64,000 nt of DNA from Nitrososphaeria archaeon (GTDB lineage Archaea; Thermoproteota; Nitrososphaeria; Nitrososphaerales; JANXEG01): positions 286,594-350,593 of the forward strand of contig JARVKA010000001.1 in the NCBI GenBank assembly GCA_029775915.1, in the 5' to 3' direction. This document shows, one piece after another, positions 43,611 through 52,601 of the stretch (the stretch's first letter is position 1; each line of letters begins with the position of its first letter). The translations under genes were made by a program, and so were the position numbers. Below the pieces are notes generated by a model. That model did no database searches. It saw only the letters and a program-made list of their open reading frames with translations, and was not told where the DNA came from.

Positions 43611-45008
43611 ATGAGTGTTGAGGTTTTTGATGTGGTTGTAATTGGTGGCGGTCCAGCTGGATATTCCGCAGCTGCTAGAGCGGGAAGATTGGGTGGTAAA
43701 GTAGCGTTAATTGAGAAAAGGGAACTTGGCGGAGTATGTTTGAATGAAGGTTGCATACCAACAAAGTTTCTCATAAATGTGTGTGATATTCTTTCAATGA
43801 AACAAAAAGTTGTAAGAATGGGTATAAAAATTGGTGATGTGAAATTTGATCTTCAAGAAGTTATGAAAAGTAAAGATTTGATTGTTAAAAGATTAAGAAA
43901 AGGTATAGAGTTAATGATGGAAGCGAATCATGTTACCGTATTAAAAGGCATAGCTACATTAATTGATAAAGGAGAAGTATTAGTTTCACAACCTAATGGT
44001 GAAAAGCGAGCAATAAGAACGAAGAATATAATTATCGCTACAGGATCGAATCCTCTCAAACTTCCAATACCCGGAATTAATAGTAGTAATGTGATTACCA
44101 ATGAAGAAGCTTTATCCTTGCAAAAGATTCCTAGCAAAGTTGTAATAATTGGTGGGGGGCCTATGGGTGTAGAATTTGCAACGATTTTAAGAAATTTTGG
44201 TGCTCAAGTATCGATTGTTGAGATGCTACCACGTATATTACCACTTGAGGATTTTGAAATCTCTATGGAACTTCATAAGAATTTAACACGAATGGGAATA
44301 TCCATTTATACAAATGCAAGGGTTGTTGAGATTAAGGATGAGAATGCAGAGAAAGTAGTGAGATATGCTTCTAATGGTAGTGGGGGTGAAGTTAAAGGTG
44401 ATTTGGTTTTACTCGCTTCTGGAAGAAGGCCGAATTTAGAGGTTTTAGGTTTAGAGAGAGTGGGCATTAATTATTCAAAGAATGGTATAATTGTGAATGA
44501 ACACATGGAGACGAATATAAAAGGGATTTATGCTGCTGGAGACGTGGTTGGTAAATATCTTCTAGCATATACTGCTTATGAAGAGGGTATAACAGCTGCT
44601 GAAAATGCAATGGGGAATAATCTCTCTATAGATTACTCAGCTATTCCCAGATGTATATTTAGCAGACCAGAGGTAGGTGCGGTAGGCCTTACTGAGGAAG
44701 AAGCGAAAATAGAAGGTTATGATATCGCTGTGGGAAAGTTTCCGTTTCGAGCGTGTGGTAGAGCGGTAGTTGAAGGTGAAATTGAAGGTTTTGTGAAGAT
44801 TATCGCAGATAAAAAGAGTGATCGAATTTTAGGCGTGCATATTATTGGTCATGGTGCTACTGAGTTAATTCATGAGGCTGCATTGGCCTTGAAGATGAAT
44901 ACTACTATTAAACAACTTTCATCAACTTATCATGCTCATCCAACATTCTCTGAAGCTATAAAGGAGGCTGCACTTGATGTATATGGTAAAGCTATTCACA
45001 AAGTATAA
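43611..45008 (+). CDS. lpdA: Dihydrolipoyl dehydrogenase-like flavoprotein
   Basis: 465 residues. FAD-binding GGGPAGYSAA, the redox-active disulfide GGVCLNEGCIPTK, NAD-binding GGGPMGVEFA, the second FAD motif GIYAAGDVVG and the C-terminal HAHPTFSEA with the His-Glu pair. All active-site features of the E3 family are present. It would reoxidise dihydrolipoamide, but no lipoate-bearing 2-oxo acid dehydrogenase or GcvH gene is in view. The ATG at 43611 is preferred to the GTG at 43602, which would serve as part of its ribosome binding site (GTGAAG). Confidence 0.9.
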   Translation: MSVEVFDVVVIGGGPAGYSAAARAGRLGGKVALIEKRELGGVCLNEGCIPTKFLINVCDILSMKQKVVRMGIKIGDVKFDLQEVMKSKDLIVKRLRKGIELMMEANHVTVLKGIATLIDKGEVLVSQPNGEKRAIRTKNIIIATGSNPLKLPIPGINSSNVITNEEALSLQKIPSKVVIIGGGPMGVEFATILRNFGAQVSIVEMLPRILPLEDFEISMELHKNLTRMGISIYTNARVVEIKDENAEKVVRYASNGSGGEVKGDLVLLASGRRPNLEVLGLERVGINYSKNGIIVNEHMETNIKGIYAAGDVVGKYLLAYTAYEEGITAAENAMGNNLSIDYSAIPRCIFSRPEVGAVGLTEEEAKIEGYDIAVGKFPFRACGRAVVEGEIEGFVKIIADKKSDRILGVHIIGHGATELIHEAALALKMNTTIKQLSSTYHAHPTFSEAIKEAALDVYGKAIHKV

Positions 45009-45084
45009 AAAAATTCTCAATTATGAAATCAAGATTAAACTCTATTTATCTATATCTTTATCTATCCCATAGTTTAAAGATTAG

Positions 45085-45094
45085 TTAAAATATA
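45085..45094 (+). promoter_or_regulatory. Candidate box A of the pur operon
   Basis: TTAAAATATA lies about 35-40 bases upstream of the purS ATG, after the purine-rich AAAGATTAG. It is the best box A candidate for the first purine transcription unit, but the background is AT-rich. Confidence 0.35.
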
Positions 45095-45127
45095 TCCAAT
45101 TTGCGCTTAAATGTTGGAAAATATTAA

Positions 45128-45397
45128 ATGAAAGAAAAATTCCTCGTTTATGTAACGATTGAAGGTAAGCCAATGGCTAGAGACCCTGAAGGTGAAACTA
45201 TACATCGAGTATTATTAGCGAAAAGTCGTTACAATATGGTAAAATCGGTTCGAGTGGCAAAATTATTAAAAATGATTGTAGAGGCTGAAAGTGAAGATGA
45301 AGCTGAGAGAATCGTTACTGAACTTTGTGATAACCTTAGGCTTTACAATCCAGCTGCACATAAATGCTCAATAAAGGTTAATGGTAGAATTAAATGA
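45128..45397 (+). CDS. purS: Phosphoribosylformylglycinamidine synthase subunit PurS
   Basis: 89 residues, the small subunit of the three-part FGAM synthase. VYVTIEGKPMARDPEGETIHRVL and VRVAKLLKMIVEAESEDEAERIV are typical. It bridges PurQ and PurL and is needed for ammonia transfer. It opens the purine cluster and its stop overlaps the start of purQ by four bases (ATGA). Confidence 0.94.
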   Translation: MKEKFLVYVTIEGKPMARDPEGETIHRVLLAKSRYNMVKSVRVAKLLKMIVEAESEDEAERIVTELCDNLRLYNPAAHKCSIKVNGRIK

Positions 45398-46107
45398 GAA
45401 TAGCGGTAATACGCTTTCCAGGTAGTAATTGTGATCTTGATACAATTGAGGCTTTATCAAAGATTCCAAATGTTGAACCACATTTAATTTGGCATGAGGA
45501 TAATGAGCTTCACAAATATGATGCCATCATTTTACCAGGTGGCTTTAGCTATGGAGATTATTTGAGAGCTGGTATTATTGCTGCACACAGTCCAATTATG
45601 AAGCAGGTTAAAAATTTAGCTGAGAAAGGTATGCCTATACTTGGTATTTGTAATGGTTTTCAAATCTTAATAGAAGCGAATTTACTTCCCGGTGCACTTT
45701 TAAGGAATAATTCTTTGAAATTCATATGTAAATGGGTAAGAGTAAGAGTGGAGACGAATAGAACACCATTTACTTATACATTAAATAAAGGGAGTTTTCT
45801 TCGAATCCCAATCGCTCATAACGAAGGTAGATATTTTATACCTAAAAGTGAGTTAAAGGATTTGTATAAATACGATCAAATAGTTTTTCGTTATGTTGAT
45901 GAGTTGGGAAAGCCAAGTAATAAGGCAAACCCAAATGGTTCTATTGATAATATCGCTGGTATTTGTAATCGTGAGGGGAATGTTGTCGGTATGATGCCCC
46001 ATCCTGAAAGAGCATCCCAAAGTATTTTAAGCCCTTACTATACTGAAGATGGTAAAAAAATCTTTGAATCTTTAATCAATTATATGAGGATGGTATCTTT
46101 ATGTTAA
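45394..46107 (+). CDS. purQ: FGAM synthase glutaminase subunit PurQ
   Basis: 237 residues of class I glutamine amidotransferase. GGFSYGDYLRAG, the nucleophile in ILGICNGFQILIEANLLPG and the catalytic His/Glu pair in MMPHPERAS are all present. It feeds ammonia to PurL. Overlaps purS and purL by a few bases, so the three subunits are translated together. Confidence 0.96.
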   Translation: MRIAVIRFPGSNCDLDTIEALSKIPNVEPHLIWHEDNELHKYDAIILPGGFSYGDYLRAGIIAAHSPIMKQVKNLAEKGMPILGICNGFQILIEANLLPGALLRNNSLKFICKWVRVRVETNRTPFTYTLNKGSFLRIPIAHNEGRYFIPKSELKDLYKYDQIVFRYVDELGKPSNKANPNGSIDNIAGICNREGNVVGMMPHPERASQSILSPYYTEDGKKIFESLINYMRMVSLC

Positions 46108-48311
46108 AAGATATCCAATTAAGTTTAACAAATAATGAGATAAGATTAGTTAGAAAAATGCTAGGTAGAGAGCCAAATCAATTGGAATGGGCAATGATCG
46201 ATACTGAGTGGTCTGAGCATACAAGTTATAAATCATCAAAAAAAGTTTTAAAATTACTCCCTACAAAAGGGAGGTATGTAGTAATTGGTCCTGGTTATGA
46301 TTCGGGTGTAATTGATGTTGGTAATGATTATATTATAACACTTCATATCGAAAGTCATAATCATCCTTCAGCTATCGATCCTTATGGTGGTGCTGCAACG
46401 GGTATAGGAGGAGTTTTAAGAGATATTATATGCATGGGCACTAAACCAATAGCTTTAATCGATCCATTAAGATTTGGAATGATTAATAAAAGTGACCACT
46501 CAAAATGGCTATTTATAAATGTAGTGAGGGGTATTGCAGATTATGGTAATTGTGTTGGCGTTCCAACTGTAGCTGGTGAGGTAGAATTTGATGAATCTTT
46601 TGAAAGAAATTGTTTAGTCGATGTTGCTTGCATAGGTATAGGGTTAAAGAAGCATTTAATTTTAGCTGAAGCTCGATATCCTAATGATCTTTTAATTTTA
46701 GCTGGAGGTAGTACTGGTCGTGATGGTATACATGGTGTAACATTTGCATCAAAAGTTTTGAGTGAAAAGTCTGATGAGGAAAGATCTGCAGTTCAAGTAC
46801 CAGACCCATTTATGAAAAAATTGATTATAGATGCAACATTAGAGATTGTTGAAACTGGGTATGTGAGAGGTTTGAAGGATTTAGGTGGTGGAGGTTTAAC
46901 ATGTAGTTTATCTGAGATTGCGGCAAAAGGTGGTTGTGGTGTGGAGATTCATTTAGAGAAAGTGAATTTACGTGAGCCGGATATGAGTCCTATTGAAATA
47001 ATGCTTTCAGAATCTCAAGAGAGAATGCTATTTGTTGTTAAGAAAGAGGGTTTAGAAAAGATTAGTAAGATTTTTGAGAAGTATGATATACCATATTCAA
47101 TCATTGGTAAGGTAACTGATGATGGATATTTAACTGTGAAGATGAGGGGGGAAGTTTTAGCTCGACTCCCAGCTAAAATGGTTGCTAATGCACCTATTAT
47201 GCATAAAAAAAGTAGAAAACCTGAGTATATTGAGTTATATAAAAATATTAAACCACCAGAAGAGCCGAAAAATTTAGATGAAGTTTTTTTAAAACTTTTA
47301 TCATCACCAAATTTATGTAGTAGAGAGTGGATTTATCGCCAATATGATCATGAAGTTGGCATTAGAACGATTATTAAACCTGGTCAAGCAGATGCTGCGG
47401 TTCTCAAAATCCCGAATGAAAAATTTTTAGCTGTAACTAGTGATGGTAATAGTAAGCATTGTTATCTTGATCCTTACTATGGTGCAGCTGGATGTATGGC
47501 TGAGGCTTGTAGAAATATAATTGCAGTTGGAGGGAAGCCTATAGCTATGGTTGATCATTGCCAATTTGGTGATCCTAATAAAGTTGATGTTTATTGGACT
47601 TTTGTTGAGGCTGTACGTGGTATGGCTGATTATTGCAAAGCTCTTCACATACCATGTGTGGGAGGAAAGGTTAGCTTTTATAATGAAGATACAGTAACAA
47701 ATTCTGCAATCAAACCTTCGCCTGTTGTAATGGTTGTTGGATTGATTAATAATGCAAAGTATATTACAGATATGAGTTTAAAAATGGTTAATGATGCTAT
47801 AATGATGATAGGTTTGACCAAGCCAGAAATGGGCGGCTCTGAATATTATGAATATATTCATAACTTAATTGGTGGTATTGTTCCAAAGGTTGATTTTCAA
47901 TTTGAAAAGAGACTTCATAAATTAATGGATAAAATCATTAAAAAAAGGTTAGCTAAAGCTATACACGATTGCTCTAAAGGTGGTTTTGCTATAGGATTGG
48001 TTGAGATGTGCTTCCCAAATAATTTAGGTGTAGAGGTAGATTGCTCAAAGATACCCTCAATTAACTGTAGACTTGATGAATTATTATTCTCTGAAACTCA
48101 TGGTAGATTTATAATAGAGGTAAGTAAGGATAATGTAGAAGATATTATGGAATTAGCTTCAAAGATGAATATAGAGTGTAATGTTATAGGTAGAGTTTGT
48201 GGAAATAGATTTAAATTAAAGATGAATGACCATGATATATTTAATTTCTCAATTAAGGAATTGAAAAATATTTGGTCTCAAGCTTTACCTAAATATCTAG
48301 GTGAAATTTAA
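46101..48311 (+). CDS. purL: FGAM synthase large subunit PurL
   Basis: 736 residues, the small-type PurL that works with separate PurS and PurQ. WSEHTSYKSSKKVLK, ESHNHPSAIDPYGGAATGIGG and the second half DCSKGGFAIGLVEMCF match. It makes formylglycinamidine ribotide from formylglycinamide ribotide with ATP and ammonia. It starts within the last seven bases of purQ and shares one base with the purF start (TAATG). Confidence 0.96.
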   Translation: MLKDIQLSLTNNEIRLVRKMLGREPNQLEWAMIDTEWSEHTSYKSSKKVLKLLPTKGRYVVIGPGYDSGVIDVGNDYIITLHIESHNHPSAIDPYGGAATGIGGVLRDIICMGTKPIALIDPLRFGMINKSDHSKWLFINVVRGIADYGNCVGVPTVAGEVEFDESFERNCLVDVACIGIGLKKHLILAEARYPNDLLILAGGSTGRDGIHGVTFASKVLSEKSDEERSAVQVPDPFMKKLIIDATLEIVETGYVRGLKDLGGGGLTCSLSEIAAKGGCGVEIHLEKVNLREPDMSPIEIMLSESQERMLFVVKKEGLEKISKIFEKYDIPYSIIGKVTDDGYLTVKMRGEVLARLPAKMVANAPIMHKKSRKPEYIELYKNIKPPEEPKNLDEVFLKLLSSPNLCSREWIYRQYDHEVGIRTIIKPGQADAAVLKIPNEKFLAVTSDGNSKHCYLDPYYGAAGCMAEACRNIIAVGGKPIAMVDHCQFGDPNKVDVYWTFVEAVRGMADYCKALHIPCVGGKVSFYNEDTVTNSAIKPSPVVMVVGLINNAKYITDMSLKMVNDAIMMIGLTKPEMGGSEYYEYIHNLIGGIVPKVDFQFEKRLHKLMDKIIKKRLAKAIHDCSKGGFAIGLVEMCFPNNLGVEVDCSKIPSINCRLDELLFSETHGRFIIEVSKDNVEDIMELASKMNIECNVIGRVCGNRFKLKMNDHDIFNFSIKELKNIWSQALPKYLGEI

Positions 48312-49732
48312 TGAGAGAGAAATGTGGAATAGTAGGCTTTTATTCATTGTCTGGAGCGAATGTCACACCTTTAATCCTTTCTAGTTTAGAAGCGTTACAA
48401 CATCGTGGACAAGAATCATGGGGTATCGCTATTGAAGGGCATAAACCTTATCGGAAGTTAGGATTGGTACCTGATGTTCTTACAACCAAAAGGAGAATTG
48501 TTGGTAAGGTTGGGATCGGTCATGTTCGATACTCCACTATAGGGCGTACAACTTTAGAAAATGCTCAACCTATTCAAATCGGTAATAAATTCTCTATCGC
48601 TCAAAATGGCACTATCGTGAATTTCGATACTTTACAAAATATATTGAAAACAAACTTTGCTATCAAAAGTTACGAGAGTGATACAAAGTTAATTGGCTTA
48701 AGACTTTATCAACTTTTAAAGGAGAGTGAATGGTTAGAAGCTTTTACTCAAATAGGGAAAGAGTTGTTAGGTTCTTATTGTTTAACTATTTTGAATAATC
48801 GTTGTGAAGTGTATGGAATTAGAGATCCAAGAGGTTTTAGACCTTTATGTATTGGTTGGCATGAACCTTCATCATCATATTTGATAGCTTCAGAGAGTTG
48901 CGTATTAATAGCTATTGGTGCAGAGTTTATACGTGATGTAGAGCCTGGAGAAGTTGTAAAATTGAGTAAAGATGGTTTTCAATCATTTAGATTCGCAGAG
49001 CGTGTTAGACATTACCATTGTGCTTTTGAATACACATACTTTGCTCATCCATCATCATGTATTGATGGTGTTTGTGTATATAAAGTGAGAAAGAATATTG
49101 GTCGTATTTTAGCGAAAAAATACAGTGGTTGGGGTGATATAGTGATTCCAGTACCTGATTCAGCTCGACCAGCTGCTTTAGGTTATTCAGAAGTTAGTGG
49201 CATAACTTTTGAGGAAGGATTGATGAAAGATCGCTATAGAAAAAGAGGTATGATGAGAAGTTTTATTGAACCTACTCAAACGAGTAGAGAAGAGATTGTG
49301 AAGAAGATTATTCCTATTACCCATAATGTAGAGGGTAAAGATATCGTTATGGTAGATGATAGTATTGTGCGTGGAACGAGTTCTAAAATAATCGTTAAAT
49401 TATTGAAGCGAGCTGGTGCACGAAGGATAAGAATGGTTGTTACATTCCCACCAATTCGCTATCCTTGCTATATGGGAATCGATTTTCCCACCCAAGATGA
49501 GTTATTAGCGTATAAATTATGTGGAGAAGAGAGTGATATTAATAAGATAAATGAGATTGTAGGTGCTGAAATTGGTGTTGATCAATTAGGATACAATGAT
49601 ATAGAAGGTTTGGTAGAGGGAATTGGTTTACCCAAAGATGAGTTATGTTTAGCATGTGTTACTGGTGATTATAGTTGTATAGGTGGTAAGCCTAAGTTTC
49701 GAAGTAGAGAAGAGTTGAAAGATAAATGGTAA
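48311..49732 (+). CDS. purF: Amidophosphoribosyltransferase (active copy)
   Basis: 473 residues. The glutaminase nucleophile is Cys5 after a short MREK propeptide (CGIVGF). Also present are GHVRYSTIG, AQNGTIVNFD, and the PRPP motif DIVMVDDSIVRGTSS. Near the C-terminus LCLACVTGDYSC has the cysteines usual in Fe-S type PurF. It performs the first step, PRPP plus glutamine to phosphoribosylamine. A second, altered PurF is encoded 1.6 kb downstream. Overlaps purN by seven bases. Confidence 0.95.
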   Translation: MREKCGIVGFYSLSGANVTPLILSSLEALQHRGQESWGIAIEGHKPYRKLGLVPDVLTTKRRIVGKVGIGHVRYSTIGRTTLENAQPIQIGNKFSIAQNGTIVNFDTLQNILKTNFAIKSYESDTKLIGLRLYQLLKESEWLEAFTQIGKELLGSYCLTILNNRCEVYGIRDPRGFRPLCIGWHEPSSSYLIASESCVLIAIGAEFIRDVEPGEVVKLSKDGFQSFRFAERVRHYHCAFEYTYFAHPSSCIDGVCVYKVRKNIGRILAKKYSGWGDIVIPVPDSARPAALGYSEVSGITFEEGLMKDRYRKRGMMRSFIEPTQTSREEIVKKIIPITHNVEGKDIVMVDDSIVRGTSSKIIVKLLKRAGARRIRMVVTFPPIRYPCYMGIDFPTQDELLAYKLCGEESDINKINEIVGAEIGVDQLGYNDIEGLVEGIGLPKDELCLACVTGDYSCIGGKPKFRSREELKDKW

Positions 49733-50349
49733 TTAATATTGGTATTTTAGTCTCGGGAAGAGGCTCAAATATGGAAGCAATATTAAAGGCTATAAGGGAT
49801 GGTAAGATTAAGAATTGTGAAGTAAAAGTTGTTATTAGTAGTAAAAAGGATGCTCGAGCACTTGAAGTTGCAAAAACTTATGGTGTAAAAGCTATAGCTA
49901 TAGAGGAGGTTGGTTTTAAAGATAGAGTAGAGTATGATAATGAGATTATGAAGTGCCTTATTGAGCATGGTGTAACTCCTGATAATGGCTTAGTACTTTT
50001 AGCTGGTTATATGAAGATATTGAGTCCAGAATTTGTTAATAAATTCAAATGGAGAATTATGAATATTCATCCATCTTTACTCCCTTCATTCCCAGGTTTA
50101 CATGCACAAAAGCAAGCTTTAGAGTATGGTGTAAAGGTAACTGGTTGCACAGTACACTTTGTTGATGAAAGTTTAGATATGGGTCCAATCATTTTACAAG
50201 CACCAGTTCCAGTAGAAGAGGATGATACTGTGGAAAGTTTATCAAATAGAATTTTAGAATGGGAGCATAAAATATACCCTGAAGCGGTAAGGTTATTTAT
50301 TGAAGGTAAATTGAAGATTGAGGGTAGAAGAGTTAGGATTCTAAAATGA
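49726..50349 (+). CDS. purN: Phosphoribosylglycinamide formyltransferase PurN
   Basis: 207 residues. VSGRGSNMEAIL near the N-terminus, MNIHPSLLPSFPGLHAQ with the catalytic Asn-His and VTGCTVHFVDESLDMGPII with the aspartate. It uses 10-formyltetrahydrofolate to formylate GAR, in contrast to the formate-using PurT found in many archaea. Overlaps purF and folD (ATGA) and so is in the same unit. Confidence 0.95.
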   Translation: MVINIGILVSGRGSNMEAILKAIRDGKIKNCEVKVVISSKKDARALEVAKTYGVKAIAIEEVGFKDRVEYDNEIMKCLIEHGVTPDNGLVLLAGYMKILSPEFVNKFKWRIMNIHPSLLPSFPGLHAQKQALEYGVKVTGCTVHFVDESLDMGPIILQAPVPVEEDDTVESLSNRILEWEHKIYPEAVRLFIEGKLKIEGRRVRILK

Positions 50350-51224
50350 CTGGAATAATTATGGATGGTAAAGCATTGGCTGAAGAGGTTAAAGCGAGAG
50401 TTAGGATTGAGGTTAATAAATTAATTAAGAGTGGTATTAAACCAACCCTTGCAACTATACTTGTTGGTGATGATCCAGCTTCAGTATCTTATGTGAGAGC
50501 AAAGCATAAAAATTGTGAAGATGTCGGTATAAATTCTCAAAATTATCAACTTCCTAAGGAGAGTAATGAGAATGATGTTTTAAAACTTATAGAACGTTTG
50601 AATAATAAGAAAGATGTTAATGGTATATTGGTTCAATTACCTTTACCTTCACATATCGATTCATACAAAGTTATTGAGAGAATTAATCCAATAAAGGATG
50701 TTGATGGATTACATCCAGAGAACTTAGGCAAAATCTTTCATAAAAAGGCTGATTTAATCCCTTGTACACCTAAAGGCATAATGGCTTTGATTGAAAAATA
50801 TGGTATAACTGTAAAGGGTAGGAATGTGGTTATTGTGAATAGAAGTAATTTAGTGGGAAAGCCTTTATACCATCTCCTTTTAAATAATGATGCTACCGTT
50901 ACTATATGCCATACAAAAACACGAAATATTGTAGATCATATGAGAAATGCAGATATTTTAATAACCGCTGTAGGTCATAGACCTGAGTTTGTAGTTACTA
51001 GCGATATGGTAAAGGAAGGTGCTGTTGTGATTGATGTAGGAATGAATCGTATAGAGGGTAAATTGTGTGGCGATGTAGATTTTAATTCTGTTATTGAAAA
51101 AGCTTCATACATTACCCCAGTTCCCGGAGGAGTAGGGCCGATGACGGTTGCTATGCTTCTTGAGAACACATTAATCGCCACAAACTTACAAATTAAGGGA
51201 GTTAGCACGTATAAAAGTTATTAA
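50346..51224 (+). CDS. folD: Methylenetetrahydrofolate dehydrogenase/cyclohydrolase FolD
   Basis: 292 residues. VGDDPASVSYVRAKHKNCEDVGI holds the catalytic lysine and tyrosine, NGILVQLPLP follows, and the NADP site is NVVIVNRSNLVGKPLYHLL with PGGVGPMTVAMLLENT at the end. It supplies 10-formyl-THF for PurN and PurH, which explains its place in the purine cluster. ATG overlaps the purN stop by four bases. Confidence 0.95.
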   Translation: MTGIIMDGKALAEEVKARVRIEVNKLIKSGIKPTLATILVGDDPASVSYVRAKHKNCEDVGINSQNYQLPKESNENDVLKLIERLNNKKDVNGILVQLPLPSHIDSYKVIERINPIKDVDGLHPENLGKIFHKKADLIPCTPKGIMALIEKYGITVKGRNVVIVNRSNLVGKPLYHLLLNNDATVTICHTKTRNIVDHMRNADILITAVGHRPEFVVTSDMVKEGAVVIDVGMNRIEGKLCGDVDFNSVIEKASYITPVPGGVGPMTVAMLLENTLIATNLQIKGVSTYKSY

Positions 51225-51267
51225 GATTTTTTAACTGTAGATTGGCATTATCTCTTCTATAGAGATG

Positions 51268-51275
51268 TTTATAAG
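51268..51275 (+). promoter_or_regulatory. Candidate TATA box of the second purine transcription unit
   Basis: TTTATAAG lies about 28 bases before the ATG at 51300, in the 75-base gap after folD. This gap is the only one of its kind inside the pur cluster, so purF2 likely starts a second transcript, leaderless from the ATG. Confidence 0.5.
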
Positions 51276-51299
51276 TACATTCCAATTTTTGAAGACTTG

Positions 51300-52601
51300 A
51301 TGCCAGGTATAATAGGCTTTTATCCATTCGGTGAAGGTAGGGAGAATTGGAATGCATGTCGCTTTCTTTACTATGGATTAAATGCATTACAAGGTCGTGG
51401 GCAAGAATCTACAGGATTATCATTCTTTACTAAGGATAGATTATTAAATACCGTTAATAGTAATATGATGGTTGAAGATTTCTTTAAAGAAAAAGCTGAG
51501 TCTTTAAAAGAGGGTTACATCGCCATTGGTCAAACATCACCTATTAAAAATGATGGTGTAATTCATATAAAAGAGCCTGTAGAACTTGTTTGTGTAGGTG
51601 ATGGTAAGCCAAATCTTCACTCAGATAAGATTATCGCTTTCAAAATCTTCTCTGAAAAACTTTCACAAAAAATCTATGAATTAGGAGATGCATTAAAAGC
51701 TACAAAGAGTATTGTAAATGAAGTTTCTGGAGGTTACTCATTTATAGCTCTTACAAAGAATGAAGAAATGATTTGTGGTAGAGATACTCATGGAGTTAAG
51801 CCTTTAGAGATTGGTGCTATAGGTTTTGATATAGGTATAGTTGCTTCTGAAACTGCTGCTCTTGATGTAATGGGTGCTGAATATACTGGTAGTGTGAATC
51901 CTGGCGAGATTGTGGTATTTGATCCCTTAAGTATAAGGAGAGAGATATGTGATAAATCGAATAAAAAGTATTGTAGTTTTGAGTATATTTATCTAGCTCG
52001 ATTGGACTCTTATTTAAATGGTATATCAGTATCTAAAGTAAGAGAGAATGTAGGAAGAGCTTTAGCAAGGGAAAAACCTGTTAAAGCTGATGTTGTAATA
52101 GGCATACCAGAAACTGCATTAGCTTTCGCGACATCGTATTCAGAAGAGAGTGGAATACCTATGAAGATAGGATTTATTAGAACTGGTAGATATACTCGAA
52201 GTGCGATTAAACCAACTCAATTGGAGAGGCTTACAGGTGTTCAATTGAAGTTAAATCCTGTTCGATATTCAGTAGATAACAAAGATGTTGTGTTAATCGA
52301 TGATAGTGTTGTAAGAGGTAATACATTAAAGAGTACTGTGTTAGATTTAAAGAGAAAAGGTGCGAAAAGAATACATGTGAGAATTGGGAGTCCAGCTTTA
52401 GTAGCACCATGCCCTTACGGTACTGAAGTCCCTCCTCGTGATGAGTTGATAGGTGGTAATTTAAGTGAAGAAGAGATTTCTTATGTGATAGGTGCAGATA
52501 GCTTCTCTTTTCTCCCTATCACTAAATTGATAGAATGTATTGGTTTAAAAAAGAGTGAATTATGTATGAAGTGTTTTGGTATAGATTGGGAGGTTGAGTA
52601 A
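51300..52601 (+). CDS. PurF paralogue with a degenerate glutaminase domain
   Basis: 433 residues, whole-length similar to PurF. The C-terminal PRTase domain is intact: RSAIKPTQLERLTGVQLKLNP and the PRPP motif VVLIDDSVVRGNTLKS. The N-terminal domain begins MPGIIGFYPFGEG: proline replaces the catalytic cysteine, GQTSPIK replaces GHVRYST, and VGDGKP replaces the QNGT oxyanion segment. Glutaminase activity is therefore not expected. It may be an ammonia-using or regulatory partner of PurF. The TATA box and ATG at 51300 support this start, so the missing cysteine is not a start-site error. purD follows directly. Confidence 0.88.
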   Translation: MPGIIGFYPFGEGRENWNACRFLYYGLNALQGRGQESTGLSFFTKDRLLNTVNSNMMVEDFFKEKAESLKEGYIAIGQTSPIKNDGVIHIKEPVELVCVGDGKPNLHSDKIIAFKIFSEKLSQKIYELGDALKATKSIVNEVSGGYSFIALTKNEEMICGRDTHGVKPLEIGAIGFDIGIVASETAALDVMGAEYTGSVNPGEIVVFDPLSIRREICDKSNKKYCSFEYIYLARLDSYLNGISVSKVRENVGRALAREKPVKADVVIGIPETALAFATSYSEESGIPMKIGFIRTGRYTRSAIKPTQLERLTGVQLKLNPVRYSVDNKDVVLIDDSVVRGNTLKSTVLDLKRKGAKRIHVRIGSPALVAPCPYGTEVPPRDELIGGNLSEEEISYVIGADSFSFLPITKLIECIGLKKSELCMKCFGIDWEVE

